The position numbers were made by a program, and so were the translations under genes. Below, one piece after another: positions 45,225 to 59,228 of a DNA stretch of 64,000 nt. How positions within the stretch are numbered: position 1 is the stretch's first letter; each line of letters begins with the position of its first letter. The notes below the pieces were generated by a model. It did not search any database. It was not told where the DNA came from and saw only the letters and a list, made by a program, of their open reading frames with translations. The DNA comes from Okapia johnstoni (taxonomy: Eukaryota; Chordata; Mammalia; Artiodactyla; Giraffidae): the NCBI GenBank assembly GCA_024291935.2, contig CM044326.1, forward strand, positions 35,897,948 to 35,961,947. The letters run 5' to 3'.

Positions 45225-48200
45225 CTGTGGGGAAGAGAAGCACAAAGGCGTGGGGGTTAAGGGGGGGAGAGGACCCCGGGGTTTGCCCCGCCTCCGCCCC
45301 CTGGTCCCAGAGGAGACGGTTTCACTGCTGGCTCTCAGCCCTCGCAATGCCCCGGCCCACGCCATCCTCATCAGCCCTCTGTCCCTTTCTGTGGTTCTTC
45401 CCGTGGAGCCATTTCACAGGGTTCAAGGTCATCCCTTCTCGCGTTGACCGCTCTCTCCTTCCCCTCAAACAGCACCTGCAGCTGCCACTTCCTCAGCTGC
45501 CACTCTGCTCTCAATCCCCTAACCTCGAACTCCAGTCCCTCCACTTCCCACAAAGCTGTTCTAACTTGGAATTGCCAACCCAGTGGGTCCATTTTATTAT
45601 GCCTTGTAAGCAGGGGAGTGACCTTCGAGCAGGAAGAGTCGGGGTGGGGATTTCAGCCCGTGCCCCTCACTGCAGTGTGACGCCCTTCTGCCTGCACCCA
45701 GCAGCCTGGAGGTGTGGTGAGGGCAGGTGACGGAGTGGCAGAGGATGACCGAGCAGCTGTGGAGCCTTCCGGGCCACACTCCTGCCCTCGACCCTGAAGG
45801 CAGGGGCCCGGAGCAGGCAACGGCTGCGGAGCGTACCTCGTGTCCAAACAGGGGCTGGTGCTGTGTTACATTTACAAGAAAATCAGGCTTTGGCTTCAAT
45901 CTGAGAAAGAGCCGATTGTTCATTCTCTTGGCCAGCTCAGGTGTCACCGGGGAACTGCAGATAGTCACGGTGACAGGGGAGGGACTGGGGCAAGCTGGCC
46001 TCACGCCTCGCAGCCGAGATGGGGAAGGGGCGTCATCTCCACCCCAGGATGAGCGGCCAGCAACGCTCAAGAGCAAGACAAAATCCACGATGGGCAGAAG
46101 GCCTATCCCACAAGGTGTTTCAAGCAGCTGGGAGGTTAGCAGCGTGTCCCCTGGATCGGGGCACGGCAGGACACAGAGTAACAGAATCTCCAAGCTGAAA
46201 CAGGTCACCTGATGCGGGTCACCTGCTGCCCTGCACTGGAGCCCTTGGTGCCTCCAGGCCGCTCTCCCAGCGATGGAGGCATGACCTCCCAAGGGAGCAG
46301 GTTCCTTCCGACACGGAGGTCCCAGCCTACCCACACCCACGGAGGCCCGATTTCCACCCCTAGGGGTGATGACACGGGTGGAATCTTGTTATGTTTTTCT
46401 ATACTTGACAGCCCATTCTGTGCTGGAAGCTTGCTTCCATACTTGGCAATGCCCAGCCCTAGGCCCTGCTATGGGCTTCGGTCAAGTCTTCTGCGAGACT
46501 TGTCTACCGCTTCCTGGCCCCTGTGTGGATGCTTCGGCTGTGAAAGACGAGGGTCCAGGTGGAGGGCAGTGGGCCAGCTGCCTGACGGCAGGAGGCCTGC
46601 CCAGTACTGGAGGAACATTCCTCCCCGGGAGACCCTCCCTTGCTGGGCACCCACTGCTGCACTCGGTCGGGCAGGAGGGAAGACGCTTGCGGGCTCTTTA
46701 CAGAGGTGGCTACATACACGTATATATCTGGTGGCACACAGGAAGTGTGACATAAACACTAGTTTTCTTTCCCTGTCTTTAAACACCCTTTTCCTGATCT
46801 ATTTATTCAACATACAATAATTTTGCTCTTTTTAAAAACTGGTTTGTCAGTCAATATGTTCAATATAGGTGTTGGAAAAATTTTTAAAGATTAATAAAGA
46901 AAAAAAATTCCCAATTAAAAAAAAAATATACAGTGGAGGGGAGGTCTTTTTCTCTCCTATTCCGTGAGGCCCAGGCCTGAGGGCCCCTCTCCTCCTTGTT
47001 CTCAGGAAACCAGAGCCAGAAAATGAGAACAGTGCTTTACCGTGGTGTCAAGGCACTTTTCTTAATTTAATTTACATTTACTTTAATTATCACAATCCTA
47101 CCAGACAGTTCCCAGGAAGACTTGTAACAGGTGCAGGAACGGCCTAGAAAAGGTTAAGTGATACACCGGTCAGCAGCAGAACCTGGCTCAGACTACCTTG
47201 GAAACGCCACTTCCTTTCTTAAATTCAACTGCACCATGTGTCTACTGAGACTGGCCTCAAGGGTGAGGCGTGCAGGTGGTAGCCTGGCCGGAGGAGCCCT
47301 GGGTGAGGGGCTGCAGCCCTTGGACAGCGCCCGGGCTCTGCCTGGTGTCCATGTGGCAGGCAGTGCTGCCCACTCAGCCCGGCATTTGGGGATCAGGCCC
47401 GACACCCGGACTCCTGCCGAGTCCTGGCCTCAGCTGCTGGGCCTGCACTCGTGTCTGGATCTTCCCTCTCCTGGGGCTGAGCCCGTGCTCTGGAGCCCCT
47501 GCCTGGCACCTGGTCTGAGAACCAGAGCCCACCTCTGTCAGGCCGGGCCCCGCCACGTCAGGACCCCAGCTGGCAGCGAGCTGCTGTGGAGGTTCTGTGC
47601 GTGCACCCCTTGCTCTGCCTGCTGGCCTCACCTGCCTCCCGACACCCTCAGCCGGCCGGCCCGGTCTTCCTCAGGTAGGGCTGGCTGAGTGGAGACCCCA
47701 CTGCTCCCGGGGGCCTCTGGCACCTCACGGCGCCATGGCTGGGCCTTGAGACACTACAGAGCAGGGAGAGGTGACTGGTTGCATAAAGCCTTTGTTTCTG
47801 TTAACCACAGAAAACGTAGGTCGGTTTTGAGCTGTGAGGGTCCTTCGCATTAGGAAGCAGAGGCCCTCTGTCTCAGGGCAAGGGATCTGTCCAGGGTCAG
47901 ACGGCGCGTGTCTCCGTCCTGCAGGTCCGTTCCACTCGCTGGCCATGTGCCCCACGGCAGAGGCGTGAGGATGGGGAGGAGGCGCTGCCCTCTGGAGGGT
48001 CTAGGGCCCTTGGGACACTCGGGTGCAGCCTCTCCATGGTGCTCCGTGTTTTGAAATCTCAGGGTGGGAGTACTGGGTGGCTGTCACCATTCCCATCTGT
48101 CGAGTGTCCCGTGTCACTTCCTTGTGGTGCAATTAGCAGCTCAGGTGGAGGCCCGGGTGAGTCTCCCCTGCCCCAGAGCTGTTTCAGGCCAGCCGTGCCC

Positions 48201-48273
48201 CTGCCTCTAGGATCCAGGTGGGGACACTCCCCCCATCACCCCGTCTCCCCAGATCCCAACAGGGTCCACCCGC

Positions 48274-48381
48274 CTCTTCCTCCCCGCGTGGCCACCTCAG
48301 CGTCTCTCCTGGACCCTCGCCTCAGCCTCTCCCTCCCTGCATGGCTGCCTCAGCGTCTCTCCTGGACCCTTGCCTCAGCCT
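48274..48381. repeat. Tandem duplication, 54-bp period
   Basis: CCTCAGCGTCTCTCCTGGAC occurs at 48295 and again at 48349, with similar flanks (CTCCCCGCGTGGC against CTCCCTGCATGGC). Confidence 0.85.
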
Positions 48382-51300
48382 CCACCCTCTTCCCTTTCTG
48401 CACATTCGTCTTCCACACTGACACTGCAGACGGTGCGATCTCTGGAGAACAGAAGCCTGACCCTTATGGGGTCCAGTTCAAGCTCATCCCCACGGCCACT
48501 TCTGCTGGACAGAACACCGCCGCCCCCCAGTAGGCCTTTGGTGCCCGCTCACTAAGCCCGGACCACCTGCTGTGATCCCCCCTCCCCGACTCTGTGGGCC
48601 CCTCAGTCTCCCCCGGAAACCTTCTTCACTGCCACATCTTCAAGGCCCAGCTCAACAGCTGTCTCCTCCAGGAAGCCTGCCGACATCCACCTGCCCCCCA
48701 CCACTTGATACCAAGGGCCCGTCTTATAACACAGCTTTCTAACTGATACCACCCTGACCTGACGGCGGGTCTTCTCCCCCTACGAGACCCTGAGCTCCTT
48801 GAGGGCAGAGTCTGCATCCCTCACTCGGGGCTCAAGGCCAGCTCATGTCAGGTGCTTGGCGTGCTTTACTGAACTGAGTTGGGAAGGTCCCAGGGAACGT
48901 GTGCTCGTCAAGCCCAGAGGAAAAAAGCACAGGTGAGGGAATGGGGCTGAGCTTCTCAGATGAAAGTAAGACCAACCAAGAGGTGAGCCACAGAGACACA
49001 GGCCTCCCCACAGCCGTGCCCACTCAGAGACGGGGCTGCCCGAGGCGCGGGGCCAGGCTCCCCACTCCCCGCCGAGAGTGGGTGCTGCTGGCTCGGACGG
49101 CGGGGGGACCTGCCTGACGCCACAGGGCTCAGTGAGCTGGCCGAGTCTGGGAGCTCCGGACGGCCCTCGCCTTCTCTCACTTCAAACAAGTTTTGCAACG
49201 TTACAATCAAGAGCCTGACTTGCACTACAGACATGTGACAAGGAGGAAACTGTGACGTGGGACAGGGACCCAACGTCGGGAGAAGCTGGGGCCTGTTTCT
49301 GGTGTCCTGTGGGTCCAGCCCATGGCTCACACCCTGATGGGCCAAGGCACTGGCGGCTGCAGCTGAGGGAGCCCCTGTTTGCACACAGAGAGGGGCCAGG
49401 GGTGGGGCAGGCAGACACAGAGGGAAGGGGGGACTTCTGGTCCCGAGGCCCACATTCCAGCTTCAGGGGGAAGGAACAAAGGGGCTGACCCTCCCGCCCC
49501 GCCCCAGCCTTGCTGAGAGGGGGGCAGGGGACAGGCAGGGCAGAGGTCACGCTCTGCTGTGCAGGGGGTACAGTCCGGGCCCCTTGTCTCCGAGGACACG
49601 GAAACATGACATGCGCCCATATGTGCAAGACCTGGGCACACAGCCATCCGACTTTACCTCCAGGAACGTAACTGTCCGGTTCTTCTCCTTGTTCTCAGCA
49701 CCTACTATAGTTCTGGCACCTGGTTGACACTCGACAAATATTTATTGAATAAATGAAAGACTGAGCCCCAGGCAAACTGTCTCACAATCAACGACTACCG
49801 AGACTGAGGGGGTGGCCCCTTCTAGAGCCCTCTCTCTGGCTAGAAAACGGTCCTCGGCCAAGCTGGGGACGTGTCTCACACGAGGCAAACTTGCGACCAA
49901 GGGGCCTGTGGTCACCAGCGGCGGAGGCGCTGGGCGCACACGAGGGGGGGGACACGGGAAGAGAGAATTCAGGTTCATGCAGCCGCCGCCAGGCTGTGCG
50001 CCAGGTGCTGAGCCAGACACTCAGATGCCACTCACGTCACCCTCAGCTCATCCCTGGAGCCAGGCAAGGTTCCGCATCCTACCCAAGCACGCTGAAAGGA
50101 GAGGACGGCAGGGACTGCCCTCTGTCCACGGGGACTTCAGCTCCCGCACACATTCTCCACCCCCCGGGGAAGGAAGGGTGGGGTGACCAGATGGGAGGAG
50201 GGGGCAGGGGGTCCTAAAGAGGGTAGGAGGCGCTGAGCAGAGAAACAGCCTGGGCGGGAGCGTGAGGGGGTCGAGAGGCAGGGTGGTGGCCGGGTGGGGG
50301 CAAAGGGGCCTGCCCTGGCCTGGTGCCCTGGCCACCCTTCTCAGCAAGTGCCCACCCTGCACAGCCTCTCAGCACCAGCGTCCTCGGGGAGGAAGACGGC
50401 GGGTCGGCCTGCCTGCTGCCATCCTCCTGACCACACGCAGGTGCCCTGCACACGCAGTACTTGGGCGAGGTGTGTGCAAACCAGCCCTCCTGACCCAGGA
50501 GGCAGATCTGGATCCCAGGCTCTCAGGTGTGCAGACCCTGAAGGCACCAAGTGAGGAGAAGCCCCAGAGGCGGCCCCAGGCCCCCCCAGCGAGCACTGCT
50601 CCCAGTGGTCCTGGTTGGGACTAGACAGTGATCTGGAGGCTCTGCTCCCCCTCCAGCTCCCCTGGGCCGTCACTCCCGTTTTCCAACCCCTCCCCATTCC
50701 CGGCTGGCCTCTCTGGACCGTTTCAGACTGTACAATCCTCTCCGGAGCAAGCTTGGAGCTGGGAGACACAGCTTCCTGCCGGAGTGTGGCACTGACTAGC
50801 CAGGCCTCTCTCCTTCCAGGATTCTACAGGCGAGAAGGATGGAACTGAAGATCACCCTACTCTCAGCCGCTACAATTTCAAAGGACAGGATGTTCACAGA
50901 GGCCATCCCGGGGCTGTGGGATCATCTCCCTCCTTTTGAACTTCTCATCTGTGTACAAGCAGGCCGCACCACCTTATAATAAAGAGTCCCCACGGAGGGG
51001 ACAAGCGCTCGGCTGCGACTCCATTCTGAGTCTGGCCGTGCAGGGCAGGGCAGGCCTCACGGCTCCTGCCCCAGGTACTGCACTTCCGGTTGCCCAGCCA
51101 AGGTGGGCGGACGAGCCGAGGCAGTGCTGATGCCTCCTCCTAAGAAGGGTCGTCCTCCCATGACCCGTTAATATGCATGAGGCCCCAGGACACCTGCCCA
51201 GCTGCTGGGGACACAGGGACAGGCTAGGTTTCCAGGTGGCCTCTCCAGGCAATCCCCAGGGCCTCCGGAGAGGGTGGAACCCGAGATCCCAGCAGCGCCA

Positions 51301-52679
51301 GGAACCACGGACCCAGCACCTGCTCAGTGGCGCTGATGGAATTCCTGGCCAGTGAGCGACAGCCACCTGGCCAGCGCTGGGCATAGACCCAAGCCCCCAC
51401 CAGATTCCCCGCATCTGCCAGCTCGTTCTGTCTCCTGAGGCGCCTCCGTCCTGCATGGGCCCAGAGCCACTGAGCGCTGAGATGGGGCATTGCTTTCCCC
51501 ACTGGTGTCGAGGCTCCTGCTGCCAAGCAAGCAGGAGTCCTCGTGGCAACGGGGCCTGTGATCTGGGCTGGCCACGGTCTTCAGAGCCACCCTGCCAAGG
51601 CTCCACAGGACCTGGTGGCAGAGCTGGGACCAGCGCCCAGGACAAGTGTCTCCAGCCCAGGGCTCGGCCCAAACCAGCACACTGATGCCCGGCCCTGCTT
51701 AGACAGACAGCTGCCTTGTCCCCTCTGTGTGCAGGAAGCCTGGGGGCTGGGAGGCTTGCCCCACTTCCCGAGCTTGGCTCAACAGTGGACAAATCCTGAC
51801 TGCCGCTGCCCTGCCAGACTGCTTCTTGCTTCAAGTCACTCTGTGTACTTTTCCTAGAGCCTTTTCGGCCAAGTCCTTACCAGTGAAATTAGGCTCAGGG
51901 CAGCAGCTGATATGTGAGGCAGCTTGCTTTGTTTTCCTCAGGTCACAGGGCGAGACGATTTATCACTGCACTGATAAATTGATGGTTTATCGTAGACGAT
52001 AATGACCTCTCCTCTGGGTCATTTTCCACTGCAAGCCTCTAGCATGCCCTCATCTCTGGGCCTGCCGGTTACAGCTCGACCCCAAGGTGACCAGTGGTTA
52101 AAGCCATGTCTAAACGGCCAGCATCGAAACAACCTGTAGACCCAGGTCGGCATGGGCAGATGTCCAGGCTGCAGTTCAGAGAGAGGCAGGCTGCCCAGGA
52201 CCACGCAGTGAGAAGCAACCCCCAGCCTCGCAACTAAGCACCAGCAAGTACCCCCCCACCGCGGGGACAGGCCCCTTCACTCTGATGGTGACGGCAGGAG
52301 GCCCATGTGCCTCCCGGGGTCCCGGTGAGGAGTGTCCCCTCTTCTGGCCTAGAAGTGTCCTGAGGCGGAGGAAAGGGAGAGACCTGCTTGAGAACACATC
52401 TGAACTGGGACAAATGGGGCTGGAACCCAGGCCTCCCAGCTTCCAGGCCAGGATGCCACCAACCGGCCTGCTCGGTATTCAGCGCGGTGCTCAGGCCAAT
52501 TACTGCCCGAGTAAGACATTTTTTCTCCCTTTCTTAGTAAGTTCCATTTGGGACATAAAACAAAGCTAGAAAAGAACCTCAACCAGGATAAAGTGCAATA
52601 AAATCGGTCAGGTTTATCATGCAAAGGACCTTTGTGCCATTTCTGTGATTAAGCTGCTCAACTGTCCAGGGCAGAGCCT

Positions 52680-52775
52680 GCCGGACCTTTGTCACAGATG
52701 GGGGGAAACTGAGGCTTGGAAAGAGTAAGCGATTTCCCAAGGCCACAGGCGCTCCAGGTGGACGGGGCTGCTGGG
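52680..52775. repeat. MIR-like SINE remnant
   Basis: GGGGGAAACTGAGGCTTGGA followed by GATTTCCCAAGGCCACA, MIR-style. Confidence 0.5.
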
Positions 52776-54356
52776 ATGGGAGCCCACACTGACCACCACA
52801 GAGTCTGCCCCTCCTGCAAGGCCTTAGCTAGAACAGCATCTCAACCCTCCAACCATCGGTGACAGGGACTTGGTCCCAGGACCCAAGGCTCTGCTCCTGC
52901 CCACCTCCCCCAGCACCTGGGAGTGAAGGGGGAGGGCCAGAGAGGGGCTCCCGTCACCTACAGTTCACTCTGCAAAGCACGGTGCAGTGGCAGTGGCAGA
53001 AGCAGAAGCAGTGGAAGGTCCACTCCCTGCTGACCATTGCGGGGCCCCAGGGCGCCGTCCGGGAGGCACGCCGCTCGCCTCCTTCCCACTTACCTCTCCT
53101 TCCTCTGCCACTGGCCTGGGCTCTGGGAAACCGATATGCCGGCAGCCGTCTAATGGGCTTCACCGCGTCAATCTTTAATGAGGCTTCCCAGCCAACCTAT
53201 CAGAACCCTCCTGTCCACCCAATTCCAGAAAGCTCGGGGACCCGGGGGGAGGGGACCGACCCCGGGTGGGGCCAGCCCGCGGCCCCGCTGACGCCATGTA
53301 TCTTCCAGAAGCCTCTCCTGTCTCCTGGGGGCTGTGGGAAGGGGCCGGGGACCAACCGAAGGACGAGCCCCAGGCACCGCTCAGCATGGCCACCGCCTCC
53401 TCCCGGGCGCCCCTCGCTGTTGCTCCCCTCGGGTCCCAGCCAGCCTGCCTGTCCTGTCTTCTGTTCCGGCCCAACCAGTTGCAAGGTCTCAGGAAGTCAA
53501 CCTGCCAGCAGCCTGGCCTCTTCCACTGCCTGGACCCCTTTCTGGTCACACCTATGGCACAGGGGCTATTCCTTCTGCTCTGAAGGCTCCTTTGCCCTCC
53601 CCAGCTGGCAGAGGTCCGGGGCCCTCCAAACCCCAGCTAAGAGGTCTCTGTCCCCATGCCGCCTCCCCCGGCTCCTTGGCTGGCAGGAGAGACGTCTCCT
53701 CCCTTCTCTTGGTTTCAGACTCTTTCCTTGAGTTTCCACACAAAACACGAGAAAGCAGAGCCCTTCTCTGCTGGTTCCCGCACAGGAAGCACCGTTTCTG
53801 CAGGTCCTGTGGGAAATGCTTCCTTTGGGACGTGAGCGAGGCCTCCTACAGGCTAACCTGCCTCCCCAGCCTCCTCTCTCCCCACCAGTGACCTTGCAGC
53901 TCAGGCACCACCTCCCTTACCAGCTTCCCTCGTGGATAAAATGCAGATATGTACGAATCTGTGAGGTACCACGCTAGACTTCGAAGGAATCTCGGATCCC
54001 CCAGGCTTGTTGCCTAGGAGGGGCTTCTCAAGGTTGGCACCTCCCCAGCCCCACCTGTTTCTTCCCTGACCTTGGGCTCAAACAGGCTTGCCTTTCAAAT
54101 CTTTCCCTGGATGATGAACACATGGATTCTACTGGGCTTGGGGCCTTGGGTGGCCAGTCATCTTCCCTCTTTGGGACTTAATTTTCCCATCTGAAGGGCT
54201 GAGCCAGAGGAGGTGTCAAGGGGCTGGCAGCAGTACTCCACTTTACAAAGCGTGTACCACGTGCCTGGCACTGTTCTGAGAGCACGGGCCTGAAGCTACC
54301 TGGAGCTAAATTTGAGTCCTGGCTCTGTCAGTCTGATTCTGGGCATGCTGCTGAAG

Positions 54357-54562
54357 GGCTCGCCAGGTGGCGCAGTGGTAAAGAATCTGTCTGCCAATGC
54401 AGGAGTCACGGGTTCAATCCCTGGGTGGGGAAGATCCTCTGGAGGGGGAAATGGCAACCCACTCCAGTATTCTTCCCTGGAGAACCCCATGGACAGAGGA
54501 GTCTGGCGGGATACAGTTCATGGGGCTGCAGAGTTGGACACAACTGAGCGACTTAAGCACAC
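54357..54562 (+). repeat. Bov-tA SINE
   Basis: GGCTCGCCAGGTGGCGCAGT head to CAACTGAGCGACTTAAGCAC. Confidence 0.95.
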
Positions 54563-54704
54563 CTCATGGTGCTGAAGCTCTTTGACTCTGGTTTCTGGTC
54601 TGAAATATCGGAGAGTATCCCTCATCTTGGGCTGTGGATCTTCAACACAGGCTAGAGTCTGACACAGCGCGACTCAGCCCTGCCAGTGCCCCCTCCTCTT
54701 AGGT

Positions 54705-54870
54705 AATCCTGAGTGATCATCATTTCACGTCTGTATTAAATTCTCGTAACACATCCCAGGAGTGGAATCGTCATTACCCCATTAGGCCAGGGACGCCCAG
54801 AGAGATTAGAAGCTTGCCTGCGGCAAGTGAGTGACACAGTCAGAACCAGAACCAAAACCACCAGCAACAG
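54705..54870. repeat. MIR-like SINE remnant
   Basis: GTCATTACCCCATTAGGCCA, GCAAGTGAGTGACACAGTCA. Confidence 0.45.
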
Positions 54871-55585
54871 AAACCACTCGCCCCAGCAGCTTTCGAGCCC
54901 GTGCTGTGCCCATCCGCACCCTGGCTCTTCCTTCTTCAACAAGGATTTATTCTAAGTTTTCTGCTCCCATGGAGGGGAGATATTTCTAGATGAGATCAGG
55001 TGAGGATATCCTGCCAGTTATCTGTGGTTTGGCTAACCTTCAGCCGTGCCTGAGTCCCTGAGGTCACAAGGCGGGGCCGCTCCTGCACTCTGCTGCAGAG
55101 GCCAGGCCACACTCCACACCCAACCTGGAGAGGCCCTGTGCCCTGGGCAGACCCTTCCACCGCTCAGTGGTACTCTGAGGTATACACAGAAGCAAGAGGG
55201 CATGGACCATCCTCTGCAGCATCAGTTTTGCTGAAGGGGAAGTAACTCCAAATAGGCAAAGAAGGACAGATACATAAAATGGCCGTGGGCTTTTACGACA
55301 TACAGGCCAGGACTTGAAGGACTTTGAGACTGCAGGTCTCCTGTGGCTCCAACATGTACTAGCCAAGGACAGGGGCATCCTGACTGCCCCCAAGGCCCTG
55401 TGACCTGCTCTCCTAACCTCTGCTGTAGATCTCCTGTGTCCTCCGGACGTGCTTTTTCTTTCCCACCTTTCTCTGGTGGTTCCTCTGCCTGTGGTGTGGC
55501 CTGTTCCCACCTCTGCCCCACCAGCCCGCCCCCAGGCCTGCTCAGGACCTTGATGAAGCTCTGCCCGCCAGGCCCCAGGCTGCTT

Positions 55586-55708
55586 TTTAACCCACTCCAG
55601 TATTCTTGCCTGGAGAATCCCAGGGACGGCGGAGCCTGGTGGGCTGCCGTCTATGGGGTCGCACAGAGTCGGACACGACTGAAGCGACTTAGCAGCAGCA
55701 GCAGCAGG
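55586..55708 (+). repeat. Bov-tA 3' fragment with (AGC)n tail
   Basis: CCCACTCCAGTATTCTTGCC to GACTGAAGCGACTTAGCAGC; (AGC) repeats follow at about 55691-55707. Confidence 0.93.
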
Positions 55709-56176
55709 TGTCTGTGTGCGCCCCTGCTGGACGGCGAGCACTTCGAGCAGAGACATACCCCAGTTTTTGCCTCCGCATCGCTGCGTGTACTTCCCCAAAA
55801 CGCCTGACAGGCTCTTATCACCAACCCATGCAACAACTCAGGACACAGTTGGAGGCCCGAGTCACCCACCTTGGCGGTGGCTAAGCTGGATTCCTTCAGC
55901 AACGCCTGTCTGCGTTGTGTTCCTCTGAAGCTGGGAGACACAGAGGGTGCTCTCCGTGGACAGGGGGTGACCCAAGCTGGCTGGCTGGGGCAAACCATTG
56001 CTAAGTCTACTTAGGAGCCGCGGGCTGCAGCTACTGCTGCATAGTAGCTGGAGAGGCAGCGCTCGAGGCCCTCGGGTCCCAGAAGGCAGCTGGCAACCCG
56101 CAAGGACCGCCCCTCCTCAAGCCCTGGCAAGAGCCAGGCTCCAGGGCAGGGTATCAGGATGCAATTTTTCACCTCT

Positions 56177-56412
56177 GAAGATACCTGATGCGAACAGCTA
56201 ACTCACTGGAAAAGATCCTGATGCTGGGAAAGATCGAGGGCAGGAGGAGAAGCGGACGACAGAGGATGAGACTGTTAGATGGCATCACTGACTCAATGGA
56301 CATGAGTTTGAGCAAACTCCGGGAAATGGTGAAGGACAAGGAAGCCTGCTGTGTTGCAGTCCATGGGGTCGCAAATAGGCGGACGCGACTGAGTGACTAA
56401 ACTGACTGACTT
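56177..56412 (+). repeat. BovB LINE 3' fragment
   Basis: CTGATGCGAACAGCTAACTC to CTGAGTGACTAAACTGACTG, the 3' end of a BovB. Confidence 0.94.
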
Positions 56413-57647
56413 TCATAAACCTCACCAATAGATACCCCCACACCCACCAGGATGGGAACTGCTCTTGTGAGCTCAATGCAAACAGGTCTCTGTGCCTCTG
56501 CTGGGCAGCTTCTCTCAACTGCCCTCTCTCCTCCACCTGGTAAACTTCTATCCATCCTTTAAGCTCTAGAAAGGTCCCCACCGGGCCAGGCCTCCTCCCC
56601 CTCTGTCCCAGCACTGGCCATGCTGTACCTTCAAGTCCCTCTTCCCCGCCTGACTGAGCTCTGGAGTCCCCTCTGGGCGCTGGTGCACAGCCCGGAATAG
56701 GACAGGCCCAGTACACGTCTGGTCTTTCTTCCATCACAAAAACGTCACTGCACACGTTTGTGCATGGCACTGGGGAGGCAGCCGTAGACACAAATGGCTG
56801 CCCTGGACCCAGGTTCTCGAGAGGGGAGACAGGCAACATGTAACAGGCAGACCACAGCAGGAAAGGGCTGATGGGGCAGGTCTGGGGGTGCTGTCTCCCT
56901 GATGGGGTGTCGTGAGCAGAGGCACCAGGGAAGGAGCCATGGTTACTCAGAGGGAAAAGCAGTCCGGGCGGAGGGGCCGCAGGGTAAAGAAGCACGTGGC
57001 ACAATCGGGGTGGAGGCCAGGAGGCCCCTGCGATCGGAAGTAGGTCCGTGGGAGAGGGAGTGGGGCAGAAGTGCTTGAGCAAGGTGGCCAGGGCCAGGGA
57101 GGCCCAGCTGGGCCAGGGTTTGGATTTGATGCTGGGTAAGACTCTAAGTCCCTGGAGAGTCCTGAGCAAGGCTTACCCGGCCTGACCGAGATGTGCAAAG
57201 ATCAATCTGCTTGTGCGTGGAGAACAGACTATCTCGGCTAAGCGCAGAAGCAGGTAAATCAAGTAGGTGTCCGGTGTGAGAACCCAGTTGTCTGCTGAAT
57301 GAATAAATCATGAATGAAGGCAGGCAGCTGACAAGCGGGCAGGGGGCAGGGCCTCAAGTGCTCATACCCTGTCCACTCTAGGAGCTTCAGGTTGCATCCA
57401 AGTTCCATACTTGGGTTCATGAGTCCCTGGGATGGTCACTTACTAAACTATCTGAGCTGGCTCGCATCCGATGTGAGCTAAAGTTGGCAGAACGCCGACC
57501 TGTGAAATCATCATTCTTTAGGGAAGGTATTAAGTATGCCAGGTGAGAAAAAAGAAAACAAATGCTATCTAGTTTTTGACTTATATCAGAAGATTTAAGT
57601 ATCTGGCTATAAAGATGGGCTAGGTTAAATGTCCATAATAACCCACG

Positions 57648-57858
57648 GGGACGTCCCTCGTAGTACAGAGGGTCAAGAATCCGCCTTCCGATGCAGGAGA
57701 CGTGGGTTTGATCCCTGGTCCAGGAACTAAGATCCCACATGCTACGGGGCAACTAAGCCTGTGTGCTGCAACCAGAGAGAAGCCCGTGTGCTGCCAAGGA
57801 AGATTCCACACGCTGTGGCCAAGACCCAGTGCAGGCAAATAAATACTAAAAAAATAAT
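57648..57858 (+). repeat. CHR-type SINE
   Basis: GGGACGTCCCTCGTAGTACA head, GGAACTAAGATCCCACATGC, GACCCAGTGCAGGCAAATAA tail. Confidence 0.9.
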
Positions 57859-58224
57859 CAGTCTATAGTCAAGCTGGGTTATGACTCAGAAAACACGGAG
57901 GCCACCAGCCCACTGGGGTCTCTGTGACAGGCCACTTGGTCCCCTGGACGTAGGCATGGACTTTGAATTGGAGACGTGGGCTCTGTCACTCACGAGGGTG
58001 GCCTCAGGTGAATCACTGCTATGAATCTTCAACCTTGAGGCAGGGACAAGAATTCCTAAGGTGTCCCTGACAGTCTCCAGAGGCTGCCGTGGGGACCCAG
58101 TGAGACAGGGTGGCCGGCCCCGGGGTGTCACGGCTTCTTCCCGCCCCAGTGAGGGCTGAGACCCAGGAGAATGTCTTGGGACAAGGGTGATACCTGAACA
58201 AGCATAACAATTTGTATTCTTAGG

Positions 58225-58370
58225 CTGTTTCACAGCTTACAAATCACATTCCGTCTATGCCACAATTCGAGTCTTACAGCAACTGTGCAGGCGGTTTTAT
58301 GCCTACTTTAAACATGAGGAAACTGAGTCTTGGGGTGATGAAATGGCTTGCTCAAGTTTTACAGGCTGTA
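58225..58370. repeat. MIR-like SINE remnant
   Basis: AACATGAGGAAACTGAGTCT and GGCTTGCTCAAG. Confidence 0.5.
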
Positions 58371-58979
58371 TGACAGGGCTTGGGCCATGGGACTGGCACT
58401 TCATCCCCTGCCCCCGGAGTCTGTGTCATGTATCAGTCACCTGTGTGGACCACAGGCTGCTCACCACACCTCAACTCAACAAGTACTAGGCAGGCGGGCA
58501 CCTGTCAGGGACCCTTCTCAACCTCAAGCCCTAACTGGGCGTGTGGTGCCCAGGCCAGACCTATGGAAAACGGGAAGCCCCAAAGAAACCCCTCCATCAG
58601 CCTTAGGGAGACAACCCTGGGGCTGGTGGAAGGGGTCCTCCTCCTCCAGGGTGGGAGCTGCACACAAACCAGGAATTCCTAACAGGAAGGTGATGGCAGT
58701 AGCAGGCCGCTACTGGGGGCTCAGACATGAGGGGCCCACGAGGGCTACGAAGTCCTGCCTGGTGCAGAGGGAGGCCCTGGGGTCAGAAAGAGCCTCTCCT
58801 CGGACCCTTGACTTGACTCACCATCCCAGCCCAACCTGCCCCGCCTCCTCGTATCTCCCAAGGCATCACAACAGACGTTGATACATTGGTTAGTTAACTT
58901 TTCCAATACTAAAAAAAGAATAAAGAGTGACTTCAAACTGTTAGAGTGATTTTCAAGTAACAAGAAACTTTCACAAACA

Positions 58980-59125
58980 GCACCTCACGCCATCCTCACA
59001 ACAGCCCCGTGAGGTGGGTGCGGCAAACCCATTGCACATATGGACAAACCGAGTCTCAGAAAGGCCCAAGGACTTGCCCGAGGGTACCCTGCGGCACGAG
59101 CAGGGCCGGAACCCAGCCCCATCTG
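58980..59125. repeat. MIR-like SINE remnant
   Basis: CCTCACAACAGCCCCGTGAG, GACTTGCCCGAGGGTACCCT; it lies beside miR-342. Confidence 0.5.
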
Positions 59126-59228
59126 ACTCCACGTCCAATGCGCATGCACAGGCCCCAGCAGCTGGAAGGCAGTGAGGACGTGGCTGCTGGCTGGGAAGAT
59201 GCCTCCGCCGTCCGTCTGGGTGGTGCAA

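Noticed and set aside
50974..51834. A 286-codon - strand frame in EVL intron 3
   Set aside because: No recognised domain, no splice context, and composition explained by GC content. The same applies to 52859-53731 and 40833-41621.
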